In this document: piece after piece, positions 52,214 to 61,444 of the stretch | Layout: each line of letters begins with the position of its first letter | How positions within the stretch are numbered: position 1 is the stretch's first letter | DNA from: JBBREP01 sp963716525 | GTDB lineage: Bacteria > Actinomycetota > Acidimicrobiia > IMCC26256 > PALSA-610 | Assembly (NCBI GenBank): GCA_963716525.1 | Contig: OY970315.1 | Span: 2,914,001-2,978,000, forward strand | Direction: 5' to 3' | Length of the DNA stretch: 64,000 bases | Notes under the pieces: model-generated | Told to the model about the DNA's origin: nothing | The model's input: only the letters and a program-made list of their open reading frames with translations | The model's database searches: none | Translations under genes and position numbers: made by a program

Positions 52214-53149
52214 ATGACCGTCAACGTGGTGCCCCCGGGCACGATGGTCTACGGCATCCAGTTGCCGGTGCAGGCGAAGTCGCTGCGCACGTCGAGCGCG
52301 TGGGAGCGCGAACCCGGCGTGGGTCCGGCCGAGCTCGTGCGCGCCGCGCAGGCATGCGACGGCGCCGGCTTCTTCTACGTGGCCGTGTGCGACCACGTCG
52401 AGGTACCGCCGGCCGCCGCGAACGAGGGCGGCATGTCGAACACCTGGTACGACCCTGTGGCCACGCTGTCGTACCTCGCGGCGCTCACCACGCGCACGCG
52501 GCTGATGACGAACGTGTACGTGGCCGCCTACCGCAGGCCGATCCAGACCGCCAAGCACTTCGCCACCCTCGACGCGCTCTCCGGCGGGCGCGTGATCCTC
52601 GGCGTCGGTGCCGGCCACCTCGAGCCGGAGTTCGATGCGCTCGGGGTGCCGTTCGCGACGCGCGGCAAGGCGCTCGATGCCGCGATCGACGGCGTGCTCG
52701 AAGCATGGTGTGCCGACGTGCCGCAGCAGCCCGCACCGCTGCAGCAGCCCCGCCCGCCGATCTGGATCGGTGGGTCGGGCGCGCCCGCGCTGCGGCGCGT
52801 CGCGGCACGCGGCGACGGCTGGATCCCGCAGGGCACGCCGCGCAAGCAGATGCCGGAGTCAATCGACGCGATTCGAGCGCACCGTGACACGGTGCGGCCG
52901 GGCGCGCGCCTCGACATCGGCTACATCCACGAGTACGTGTACGTGGGCGACGCCTCGTGGGACTTCGGCGACTACACGGTGAGCGGTTCCGACCAGCGCA
53001 TCGTCGACAAGTGCAATCAGATGGGAACCATGGGCGTCAACCACTTGCAGGTTCGTCTGCGTGCCCGCGACATCGAGGAGTTCTGTGACCAGGCGGCCGC
53101 GTTCGGCGAACGTATCGGGCCGCACCTCGTGAGTGGGGGAGCGCTGTGA
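52214..53149 (+). CDS. LLM class F420-dependent oxidoreductase
   Basis: A 311-residue luciferase-like enzyme, 16 bp after the aldehyde dehydrogenase. Features: YGIQLPVQAKSLR, FFYVAVCDHVEVP (flavin-cofactor-facing strand), RTRLMTNVYVAAYRRPIQTAKHFATLDALSGGRVILGVGAGH and PPIWIGGSGAPALRRVAARGDGWIP. The reduced-cofactor chemistry (oxygenation or hydride transfer) is unknown. Its stop overlaps the next LLM start (GTGA), so the two are translationally coupled. Confidence 0.92.
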   Translation: MTVNVVPPGTMVYGIQLPVQAKSLRTSSAWEREPGVGPAELVRAAQACDGAGFFYVAVCDHVEVPPAAANEGGMSNTWYDPVATLSYLAALTTRTRLMTNVYVAAYRRPIQTAKHFATLDALSGGRVILGVGAGHLEPEFDALGVPFATRGKALDAAIDGVLEAWCADVPQQPAPLQQPRPPIWIGGSGAPALRRVAARGDGWIPQGTPRKQMPESIDAIRAHRDTVRPGARLDIGYIHEYVYVGDASWDFGDYTVSGSDQRIVDKCNQMGTMGVNHLQVRLRARDIEEFCDQAAAFGERIGPHLVSGGAL

Positions 53150-54147
53150 CCGGTCGCAACGTCATGCTCAGCATGCGCCAGGACTTCCGGGCGCCCGCGT
53201 TCGGACCCGCCTCGTCGAGCGAGATCTATTCGGCCGCGCTCGAGATGTGGCGCTGGGCCGACACGCACGGCTTCGCCATGAACGTCGTGTCGGAGCACCA
53301 CGGCGTCGACGACGGTTGGATCCCCGCGCCGCTCACTGTCGTCGCGCTCGGCCTCGCCCGCACCGAGCGGATCCCGTTCTTCGTGTCGGCCTGCCTCCTG
53401 CCGTTGCACGACCCGGTGCGCATCGCCGAGCAGATCGCGGTGCTCGACTGTGCCGCACCCGGGCGCCTGATCACCGTCTTCGGCGCGGGCTACCGCGTCG
53501 AGGAGTTCGAGATGGCCGGCATCGTGCACAAAGAGCGCACGAAGGTGCTCGAGGAGCACGTGAGCGTGGTGGTGCGCGCGCTCACCGAGGAGCGCTTCGA
53601 GTGGCGCGGCCGCACGATCTCGGTGACGCCGCGGCCGGTCACCCAGCCGCACCCGACGCTGATGGTCGGCGGCGGCGTGCCGGCCGCGGCGCGCCGCGCG
53701 GCTCGGCTGCGCCTGCCGATGATGCCGATGAACGCCGACCCGGAGCTGCCGAAGGCCTACGCCGAGGAGTCGGAGAAGGTCGGCTACACCGGCGGCTTCG
53801 TCATCCACCCGAACGGCCCGACGTTCGTGCACGTCACCGACGACCCCGAACGGGCGTGGGCCGAGATCGGGCCGTACCTCCTCTACGAGACGCAGACCTA
53901 CGCGTCGTACCAGACGCCCGGCCAGCACTCGATGCCGGTGGTGCACGCCGACGGCCTCGACGGGCTGCGGGCGGCCACCGGCACGATCTGGGTCGACACG
54001 CCCGAAGGCATCCTGGCCCGGCTCGACGCCGATCCGGCAGTGCAGGCCGTCAACTTCCACCCCCTCGCCGGCGGGCTGCCGCCCGACCTCGCGTGGGCGA
54101 GCCTCGAGCTGTTCGCGTCGGCGGTGGCCCCGAAGCTCGCCGGATGA
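53146..54147 (+). CDS. LLM class F420-dependent oxidoreductase
   Basis: A 333-residue luciferase-like protein of a different subgroup from its upstream neighbour. GFAMNVVSEHHGVDDGWIPAPLTVVALGLARTERIPF and VLDCAAPGRLITVFGAGYRVEEF are the diagnostic portions, with TLMVGGGVPAAARRAARLRLP in the C-terminal half. Because it overlaps the preceding gene by 4 bp, the two LLM proteins may act together, as two-component or sequential enzymes. GTG start at 53146. A KstR-like site precedes the P450 that follows 70 bp later. Confidence 0.9.
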   Translation: MTGRNVMLSMRQDFRAPAFGPASSSEIYSAALEMWRWADTHGFAMNVVSEHHGVDDGWIPAPLTVVALGLARTERIPFFVSACLLPLHDPVRIAEQIAVLDCAAPGRLITVFGAGYRVEEFEMAGIVHKERTKVLEEHVSVVVRALTEERFEWRGRTISVTPRPVTQPHPTLMVGGGVPAAARRAARLRLPMMPMNADPELPKAYAEESEKVGYTGGFVIHPNGPTFVHVTDDPERAWAEIGPYLLYETQTYASYQTPGQHSMPVVHADGLDGLRAATGTIWVDTPEGILARLDADPAVQAVNFHPLAGGLPPDLAWASLELFASAVAPKLAG

Positions 54148-54192
54148 CGGCCGGCCCGATCGAGGATTGTTTCAGGGTCGCTGGGAGCGGAC

Positions 54193-54210
54193 TGGAACGC
54201 GTTCTATTAT
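54193..54210. promoter_or_regulatory. KstR-like operator and -10 element of the P450 gene
   Basis: TGGAACGCGTTCTA (54193-54206) fits TnnAACnnGTTnnA at all fixed positions. The -10-like TATTAT (54205-54210) overlaps its end and lies 7 nt before the GTG at 54218, indicating a leaderless message repressed by operator binding. Confidence 0.65.
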
Positions 54211-54217
54211 CCCGGGC

Positions 54218-55549
54218 GTGACGACGAGCGAACTGAGCCTCAGCGACATCGACCTGAACGACATGGATCGCTTCCAGGACGCGTTCCCGCACGAGTGGTT
54301 CACGTACCTGCGACGCGAGCATCCGATCTTCTGGCACGAGGGCCCGGATCCGGAGACGAAGGGCTACTGGGTCTTCACGAAGTACGACGACGTCCTCGCG
54401 CTCTCACGCGACTGGGAGACGTTCTCGTCGGAGCGGGCGCCGGGCTACGACACCGGCGGCGTGATGATCATGGACCCACCGGTGGAGGCCGCCGGCATCG
54501 GCAGCATGATGCTGTTCATGGACCCGCCCAAGCACACGCGGTACCGCAAGATCGTGATGAGCGCGTTCACGCCGAAGGTGCTGAAGGTGTTCGAAGCCAC
54601 GATCAAGCGCCGGGCCACCGAGATCGTCGACGAGGTGATCGAGCGGGGCCAGTGCGACTTCGTGAACGACATCGCGGCCGAGCTGCCGCTGCAGGCGATC
54701 GCCGAGATCCTCGGCGTGCCGCAGCAGGACCGCAAGAAGCTGTTCGACTGGACGAACGCGATGGTCGGCTCCACCGATCCCGAGTACGTGGTGTCGGAGG
54801 AGGACACGGCGAACGCGCAGATGGAGATGTTCTCCTACGCGAACGAGCTCGCGGTGGAGCGGCGCAACCATCACTACGACGACATCGTGGCGTCGATCCT
54901 CAACGCCGAGGTCGACGGTGAGAAGCTCGACGAGCTCGAGTTCGATCTCTTCTTCATGCTGCTCACCGTCGCCGGCAACGAAACCACGCGCAATGCCATC
55001 TCGCACGGCATGCTCACGTTCTTCGAGTTCCCCGACCAGTGGCAGAAGCTCTGCGCGCATCCCGAGCTGCTGAACACCGCCGCCGACGAGATCGTGCGCT
55101 GGGCGAGCCCGGTGATCTACTTCCGGCGCAACGTGACGCGCGACGTCGAGTACAAAGGCTTCCAGCTGAAGCTCGGCGACAAGATCACGATGTGGTACCC
55201 GTCGGCGAACCGTGACGAGGACATGTTCGAGAACCCGTTCGCGTTCGACATCGCCCGCAACCCGAACAAGCACCTCGGCTTCGGTGGCCACGGCCCGCAC
55301 CACTGCCTCGGCATGAACCTCGCCAGGATGGAGATCGTCGCGATCTTCGACGAGATCAGCCGGCGCATGCCCGACATCCATGCGGGTGGCCCCGTCGACC
55401 GCCTGCGCTCGAACTTCATCAACGGCATCAAACGCATCCCGGTCGAGTTCACGCCGGGCTCGCGGGTGCTCGACTCAGCGCGTCGCTCCAGTCAGCGCAG
55501 GGCCATGAGCCCGCCCTTGGTGGGCGTGAATCCGCACGCGTCGATGTAG
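54218..55549 (+). CDS. Cytochrome P450 (steroid/terpene hydroxylase type, CYP125/CYP142-like)
   Basis: A 443-residue class I P450. Landmarks: FTKYDDVLALSRDWETFSSER (B region), LFMDPPKHTRYRKIVMSAFTP (C helix), I-helix LLTVAGNETTRNAISHGM (about residue 252), K-helix EIVRW plus YFRRNVTRDVEYKG, NRDEDMFENPFAFDIAR and the heme-binding loop FGGHGPHHCLGMNLARMEI with the Cys ligand. The overall pattern is close to actinobacterial CYP124/125/142 enzymes that oxidise methyl-branched lipid or sterol chains. Redox partner not in the window. GTG 54218 is leaderless-type. The 3' end overlaps the convergent GNAT gene by 58 bp; the last roughly 25 residues are atypical. Confidence 0.93.
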   Translation: MTTSELSLSDIDLNDMDRFQDAFPHEWFTYLRREHPIFWHEGPDPETKGYWVFTKYDDVLALSRDWETFSSERAPGYDTGGVMIMDPPVEAAGIGSMMLFMDPPKHTRYRKIVMSAFTPKVLKVFEATIKRRATEIVDEVIERGQCDFVNDIAAELPLQAIAEILGVPQQDRKKLFDWTNAMVGSTDPEYVVSEEDTANAQMEMFSYANELAVERRNHHYDDIVASILNAEVDGEKLDELEFDLFFMLLTVAGNETTRNAISHGMLTFFEFPDQWQKLCAHPELLNTAADEIVRWASPVIYFRRNVTRDVEYKGFQLKLGDKITMWYPSANRDEDMFENPFAFDIARNPNKHLGFGGHGPHHCLGMNLARMEIVAIFDEISRRMPDIHAGGPVDRLRSNFINGIKRIPVEFTPGSRVLDSARRSSQRRAMSPPLVGVNPHASM

Positions 55550-55923
55550 AAGCGCTCGTGCTCGGCGGCGAAGTCCACGTGGAGGAACTCGCAGCCGGCG
55601 CGGGCCGCACCCGCTCGCGACCCGCGCACCAGGCCGGCGCCGATCCCTTGGCGGCGCGTGTGCTCGGACACCATCACGTCCTGCAGCCACGCGTGCACGA
55701 GTCCGTCCCAGAGCACGTTGGCGAAGCCGGCGAGGTCAGGTCCGACTCGGGCGACGACCCAGCCGAGCGAGTGCCCATGCACCTGCTCGACCCAGTCCCA
55801 CTCCGAAGCGTCGAACACCCGTGTCCCGAACGCTTGCGCGTGCAGCGCGTTGAGCTCCTCGTTCGCGAAGTCGCCTCGCCACTCGTAGGTCACGGTCACC
55901 GTCACAGGACGATTCTGCTGCAT
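55492..55923 (-). CDS. GNAT family N-acetyltransferase
   Basis: A 143-residue acetyltransferase of the GNAT superfamily. The acetyl-CoA loop is DVMVSEHTRRQGIGAGLVRG (R-R-Q-G-I-G, motif A); the C-terminal strand pair with FYIDACGFTPTKGGL is also typical. Substrate unknown. It overlaps the P450 3' end on the other strand. ATG 55923; the next minus-strand gene ends only 18 bp upstream. Confidence 0.87.
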   Translation of the reverse strand: MQQNRPVTVTVTYEWRGDFANEELNALHAQAFGTRVFDASEWDWVEQVHGHSLGWVVARVGPDLAGFANVLWDGLVHAWLQDVMVSEHTRRQGIGAGLVRGSRAGAARAGCEFLHVDFAAEHERFYIDACGFTPTKGGLMALR

Positions 55924-55941
55924 GCGGGAGACGGCGTGCGG

Positions 55942-58453
55942 TCAGCGGAAGGCGCCGAATGCCTGCGTCCAGGCCCGGGCCTGGGTGAGCCGCCGCTCGG
56001 CGGTGGCACCGAGCCACAGCAACGCGACGCCGGCGATGGCGAGCGCGATCCAGCGCGGGCCGCGTGCGGCGACCGGAGCGACGATGTCGATGCCGAGCGC
56101 CACGAGCGTGGTGGCGCCGAGCACCACTGGTGCCTGCACACGCGCCCGCGCGCCCGCGAGCACGACAACCAGAGCGGCGCCCGTGAGCGGCACCGCGCGC
56201 ACGGCCTCGACCCGCTCGACGACCAGCGCGAGCGTCGGCGCGAACGCGACGAGCAGGCCGGGTCCGAACGCGAACCACGATGACGGCGCCGGGCGTGTGC
56301 GCGTCGCGAGCAGCCCGGCCGCCAACATCGCCGCGGCGGCCGGCAACGTGTACGCCTCGGGCAGGTGCACTTGGGCGACGGCGAGCCAGGCCCATGTGGC
56401 GGCGACCGCCGAGGCCGCGCCGCCCACGCGATACGGCACGGAGCGCACGGCAGCGATCGCGTGCGCGGCGGCGAGCACGGTGAGCCCCACCGCCACACGT
56501 GCCAGCGTGCCGCTGCACAACGCGATGCCCGCACCGACGGCGAGGTGCGCGGTGACGCTTGCCGCGCCGCGCGCGTCACCTCCGGTGCGCCACAGCACGG
56601 AAACGGTGGCGAGTACGGCCGATCCGGTGATGACGATCGCGAGCCCGACCGCCGATCGCTCAGTCGCGAACGACGCGAACGACGCTCCTACGCACGTGTA
56701 CGCGGCCGCGCCGGCGCCGGTCACCAGGATGGTACGGAACCGAGACGGTCGGGTGCCCAGCGCCGCGGCCGTGCAGGCAACTGCCGCGGCCGCGCTGGTC
56801 CCGATTGCCACCGAGTGCACTGCGACGGACACGGCGACGGCAGGCAACCCGCCCACGATCGCGGCGGCCGCGCCGGCCCGCACACCCGGGAGTGCGCGGC
56901 GACGGGCCGCAACGACCGCCACGGCGAGCGCCGACACGCTGAACGCGCTCGACGCCACCGCGAGCCACGCCGCCGGCGCTCCGGACGCGACGAGCAGATA
57001 GGCCGCCGATGCTCCGAGCAGCGCCGCGCCAAGGCCCCCGACTTCCATGGGCTTCGATTGCCGTGGCGCGGCGGCGCGCGCGAGCACTGCGAACGCTGCG
57101 ACGGCAAGGATCCAACCAGGGAGCAGCCCGTGGGCGACCACGACATGCGCGTGTGGTGCAAGGTGATCGCGCAGCCGCAAGGAGGTACCTGCAGTCCACG
57201 CACGGTCGGTCCACGCGAACGGCCGGGCGATGGCCGTGACGATTGGGCCGATCACGGCCAGCACGGCCACACCCAGCACCGCAGTGCCGATAGAGACGAC
57301 GGGCACGGCGATATTTCCGTCGCGCCAGACGAACGCGACGACGATTGCCGCGGCGAGCAGCGCCACCCAGCCGGCCAGCGCGTCGCCGTGCACGGCACCC
57401 GACAGCAGGACGACCGCCGCGCCGAGCAGTGCTGCCGTGCCCGACGCGACCAGTACCGCGTCCTGTGCGCACGAGCGGCAGGTGAGCGTGCGACGCACGC
57501 GCAACAGCGGGCGCAAGGGCAAGGAGCGCGACCGCGAGGGCGGCGACCAGATCGTGCCGGTGACCACCGCCAACGGCTGCGGACGCGAAGCCGATCGCGC
57601 AGAGCTCGATCGCGAGCGCACCGGCCACGAGCACATGGTGCGGGCCGCGCCGCCAGAGCTTCGTGCGCCGGGCCGCCACGGCCAGCGGCACGAGGAGCGT
57701 CGCAGCGACCGCGAACCACGACGCGAGGCGCGCGGGACTGCCGTGGAGTGTGTAGGCCGTTGCACCGACCGCGACGACGACACCGATCGCGGCGATCATG
57801 CGGGCGGACGCGAAGCCGATCCAGCGACCGATTGCGCCGGTCACGAGGGCACCGATCGCGCTCGCGGCCGCGAGCCATGTCAGCCCGTTCACCTGCGGCA
57901 CGCCAGCAGCGTGGCGCCCGGTGGCGCCGGCAATGACCGCGAACACGACGGACAGCACGAACACCGCGTCGGCGGTGTGCGGCAACCGGCGGCGCAGCAG
58001 CATCGCGATGGCGAACGGCACCACCGCGGTGGCGCCCATCAGCACCGTGCGGCCCGACGACGAGAGACGCGTGAACGCGACAGCAACGAACGTCAGCGCA
58101 GCGAGTGACAGCAACGTCGCACCGAGCCACACGAGCACGTCGCTCACGACCTCTGGCCGCCACTCGTCGCGACCGCCGGCATCCCGGCCGCGCCAGCCCG
58201 ACAGCGCGGGCGCGGGCGTGGCCCGCAGCAGTGCCACACGCTCGTCGTCGAGCGTGCGCATCTCGCGCCGCAACTCGCCCGCGGCGGTCTCCAGCTCGCG
58301 GCGGCGAGTACCGATCGCACGGAAGCGATCGGCGGTTTCGCCAACCACCGCGCGCCCGCAGAACGCGCATGCCGGACCCGAGTTGGCACCGTTCCCACAC
58401 GCGCCGCACCACAGCGCACCGTCGTGACCGGTTGTGGTGTCGTCTCCGACCAC
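55942..58453 (-). CDS. Zinc-ribbon polytopic membrane protein (frameshifted near 57480)
   Basis: About 835 residues. A CGACGNG...ACAFCG zinc ribbon (two CxxC knuckles) opens the protein, followed by a coiled-coil-like Glu/Arg segment (RRRELETAAGELRREMRTLDD) and about 20 or more hydrophobic segments of Ala/Val-rich sequence. The frame shifts once near 57480, where VARASHAHLP changes to the continuation ...LTCRSCAQDAVLVASGTAALL. The build resembles SCO7613-type actinobacterial membrane proteins; function unknown. GTG 58453 has a GGGGG ribosome site nearby. Confidence 0.78.
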
Positions 58454-58595
58454 GCGGCCCCCATTCAACGACCGACGCCGTTCTATCCCGCGGCCGCGCC
58501 CAGTTCCCGTCACCTGCAGTCATGCGTCACGGTGCGGGCCCGGCGGGGGTCGGCCCGGTCGCGGAGTCGCGGCCGGAGGTAGGATCGGGGCCATC

Positions 58596-58907
58596 GTGAA
58601 CGACGAGCATCTCAGACCGATCGAACGGCGCATGCGGAAGCTCGTTGCTGCGGGCGCGGACGATGTGGAGATCGCCTGGCGCTTCCGGCGAACCCCCCGG
58701 ACGGTCCGCAACATGCGCGCCTGGGCGGAGTTGCCGCGGCACGGAAGCACGGCGAAGGCCAGCGGAACGCTGCGTCCGATCGAGCGGCGCGTGCTGCGCT
58801 GGCGCGACGACGGCGTGGCGGTGGAAGACCTCACGTCCCGGTTCCGGCGGGGTCCTGCGTATCTGGAGCAGGTCGAGCAGTTCGCTCGCTACAAGCGCGG
58901 CCACTGA
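58596..58907 (+). CDS. Small protein with two tandem helix-turn-helix-like repeats
   Basis: A 103-residue basic protein built of two related halves: LRPIERRMRKLVAAGADDVEIAWRFRRTPRTVRNMRAWAEL and LRPIERRVLRWRDDGVAVEDLTSRFRRGPAYLEQVEQFARY. Each resembles a sigma-70 region 4/LuxR-type DNA-binding helix-turn-helix, suggesting it arose by duplication. GTG 58596 follows a GGAGGTAGGATCGGGG ribosome site. A DNA-binding role is inferred from the fold; no sensor domain is present. It is convergent with cydB and divergent from the zinc-ribbon membrane gene. Confidence 0.75.
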   Translation: MNDEHLRPIERRMRKLVAAGADDVEIAWRFRRTPRTVRNMRAWAELPRHGSTAKASGTLRPIERRVLRWRDDGVAVEDLTSRFRRGPAYLEQVEQFARYKRGH

Positions 58908-58931
58908 GGCCCGCGGGCTCTCCGTCCGCGC

Positions 58932-59954
58932 TCAGCTCTCCAGCACGTTGCGCTGGTCGAGCGCGTAGAGGATCACGAACGCCGGCACCACGATCACGAC
59001 GGCGGCCGCGGCGACACCGAGCAGCCAGACCAGCGTGATGTCGGGGGCCGCTGCCTGGGCGATGTCGACCCGGCCCGGCAGCATGTCGGGATACTGGGCG
59101 ACGCCCCAAGCCACCACGATCGTCGCCACGGCCAGCGCGGCGAGCGCGCGCGGCGCACGCGCCTGGCGGTTCCGGTGCGCGTCGCGCAGGAGCCAGAGCG
59201 CGGCGATCCCGCACCCGGCCGAGCCCACGACGATCGGGAGCGCTCGGCCCGCCAGCCGCTCGAACAGGTGGTGCGCATCCGACTCGAGGACCCAGATGCC
59301 GCCAAGCGCGATCACTCCCGCGGCAACCGCGCTTGTGCGTGCTCGCCGCCCGAAGTAGGTGACGAGGTCGTCGTCGCCGGCGCGCGACGCGTCACCGACG
59401 AGGTAGACGGCCGCGAGGTACGAGCATGCCGTGACCGCGAGCACGCCGCCGAGGATCGACGTCGCGTTCCACCATGGGAAATCGGCCGATGCGGCGGGTG
59501 TGAGGCCGACCCGGCCGGATGCGATCGCGCCGGCCACCATGCCGAGCGCAAAGGGCGTGATGACCGACGAGATCGCGAAGGTGCCGCCGTAGAGCCGCTG
59601 GTACCCGGTGCCCGTCGCGCCCTTCCGGAACGCGAAGCCGGCGCCGCGCAGCACGATGCCGATGGCCGCGATCCACAGCGGCAGCGCGAGCTCCCGCATG
59701 ATCGCGGTGAACACGGGCGGAAAGCCGGTCCAGAGCATGACCAGACAGAACACGAGCCAGACATGGTTCGCTTCCCACACCGGGGTGATCGCGTGGTCGA
59801 TGAGCGCCCGGGGGCGCGCACCGCGGTCCGCGCCGCCGGCGACAAGGTCCCAGAATCCGGCACCGAAGTCGGCGCCCGCGAACACCGCGTAGAAGACCAC
59901 GCCGAGGAAGAGGATCGCGGCGTCGACGTTCGTGACCGCGTCGCCCGTCGTCAT
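58932..59954 (-). CDS. cydB: Cytochrome bd ubiquinol oxidase subunit II
   Basis: A 340-residue subunit of the cytochrome bd quinol oxidase, which reduces O2 to water at low oxygen tension. Family markers: LFLGVVFYAVFAGADFGAGFWDL, PVWEANHVWLVFCLVMLWTGFPPVF, and the LRGAGFAFRKGA region; about eight membrane segments follow. ATG 59954 overlaps the cydA stop (ATGA), so CydA and CydB are coupled. No cydDC genes are in the window. Confidence 0.95.
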   Translation of the reverse strand: MTTGDAVTNVDAAILFLGVVFYAVFAGADFGAGFWDLVAGGADRGARPRALIDHAITPVWEANHVWLVFCLVMLWTGFPPVFTAIMRELALPLWIAAIGIVLRGAGFAFRKGATGTGYQRLYGGTFAISSVITPFALGMVAGAIASGRVGLTPAASADFPWWNATSILGGVLAVTACSYLAAVYLVGDASRAGDDDLVTYFGRRARTSAVAAGVIALGGIWVLESDAHHLFERLAGRALPIVVGSAGCGIAALWLLRDAHRNRQARAPRALAALAVATIVVAWGVAQYPDMLPGRVDIAQAAAPDITLVWLLGVAAAAVVIVVPAFVILYALDQRNVLES

Positions 59955-61333
59955 GGCATCACGCTCGGACGGGGGCCGTAGGGTGCGTCGCGGCCGACAT
60001 CCTCGAGAGCACCCGGAGCACGGGGGCCTTCCTCTTCCCGCCGCTTCCTGGCGAGATTGCGCAACGTGGCGATCGCCGCTGCGCCCAGCGCGAGGTACAG
60101 CACAACCATGGCCGCGAAGACGAGCCAGAGGTGACCTGTATGCGTCACCGCGTCGCGCGTGTGGAGGAAGTGGTAGGCGATCCAAGGCTGGCGGCCGACC
60201 TCCGTGGTGATCCAGCCGGCTTCGAGGGCCACGATCGAGGCCACCCCCGCGCTGGCCGCACCCCGCAGGAACAGCCGGTTGGCGGGGATCTGCCGGCGCC
60301 GCCACCACGAGTAGGCGAACCAGAGCCCGAGCAGGACGAGCGCGAAGCCGATCGCGACCATCATCTGGAACGCGATGTGGACGATGTTCGCCGGCGGTTG
60401 GTCGGCCGTCGCGATGCGGTCGAAGCCGGTGACCTTCGTCGAGGGTGACACGCCCGCGAGCATCGAGTCGAGGTCGGGGATCTTGATCGCGCCGACGATC
60501 TTGCCGTTGACGAGCACGCCGCCGAGGTGCAGCGCCTGGTGAGTGCCCGTGTGCGTCGTGAGCTCCATCGCCGCGAACTTCTCGGGCTGGTCGTGAAACA
60601 CCGCGCGGGCGGCGTAGTCGCCCACGCCGATCTGGATCGGCGCGGCGATCGCGGCGAGCGTGAACGGGATCGCGAGGCCGAGGCGATGCCGGTCGTCGCG
60701 ACGGCCGCGCAACATGCCGACCGCGTACACGGACGCGACGAAGAAGCCCGCGACCATGTATGACGCGAGGAACATGTGCGGCACCTCGTAGGCGGAGGCA
60801 CGGTTGAACATGGCGGCGAACGGGCTCACGTGCAGCAGCGTGCCGTCGGGCGCGAGCGTGAACCCGGTGGGCTGGTTCATCCACGAGTTGGCGGCGACGA
60901 CCGCGAACGTGCCGAGCGGACCCGCAATGGTGATCGGCACACCCGACCAGAGATGGGCGCGGGGCGACATGCGCTTCCAGCCGTAGAGATAGATGCCCAC
61001 GAAGATCGCCTCGGTGAAGAACGCGAGCCCCTCGATCGCGAACGGCACGCCGAGCACGGCACCGAAGCGCCCGAACAGCCCGGGCCAGAGCAGCCCGAGC
61101 TCGAACGACAGCACGGTGCCGGTGATCGCGCCGACGGCGAACAGCACCGCCATCACCTTCGACCACGTGCGGGCGAGGTCGAGCAGCACCTCGTCGTTGC
61201 GCCGCAGGCCGAGCCAGTTCGTGAACACCGTGATGCCCGGCAACGCGACGCCGAACGGAACGAGGATGATGTGGAACGCGAGCGTGAACGCCATCTGCTC
61301 GCGGGCCGCGAGCAGGTCGTTGGCCAGCACCAC
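59951..61333 (-). CDS. cydA: Cytochrome bd ubiquinol oxidase subunit I
   Basis: A 460-residue heme-bearing subunit. REQMAFTLAFHIILVPFG and the EVPHMFLASYMVAGFF segment hold the conserved heme-ligand histidines; EAGWITTEVGRQPWI (the Q-binding GRQPW motif) is intact. Length and the short loop between the sixth and seventh membrane segments suggest the short Q-loop type, associated with cyanide-insensitive bd oxidases. GTG 61333 starts the protein. The 111-bp gap to the upstream PLP enzyme holds no obvious feature. Confidence 0.95.
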   Translation of the reverse strand: MVLANDLLAAREQMAFTLAFHIILVPFGVALPGITVFTNWLGLRRNDEVLLDLARTWSKVMAVLFAVGAITGTVLSFELGLLWPGLFGRFGAVLGVPFAIEGLAFFTEAIFVGIYLYGWKRMSPRAHLWSGVPITIAGPLGTFAVVAANSWMNQPTGFTLAPDGTLLHVSPFAAMFNRASAYEVPHMFLASYMVAGFFVASVYAVGMLRGRRDDRHRLGLAIPFTLAAIAAPIQIGVGDYAARAVFHDQPEKFAAMELTTHTGTHQALHLGGVLVNGKIVGAIKIPDLDSMLAGVSPSTKVTGFDRIATADQPPANIVHIAFQMMVAIGFALVLLGLWFAYSWWRRRQIPANRLFLRGAASAGVASIVALEAGWITTEVGRQPWIAYHFLHTRDAVTHTGHLWLVFAAMVVLYLALGAAAIATLRNLARKRREEEGPRAPGALEDVGRDAPYGPRPSVMP

Positions 61334-61444
61334 GCCGACTGGCTTACCCGATCAAAGGCGCGGTGGCCGAGGCAGCGCAGAAGCGACAGAGGAGCGAGAT
61401 GCGTGCGCCGGGAACTCGCAGCGCTGCCGGCGGCGGCGCAATCG

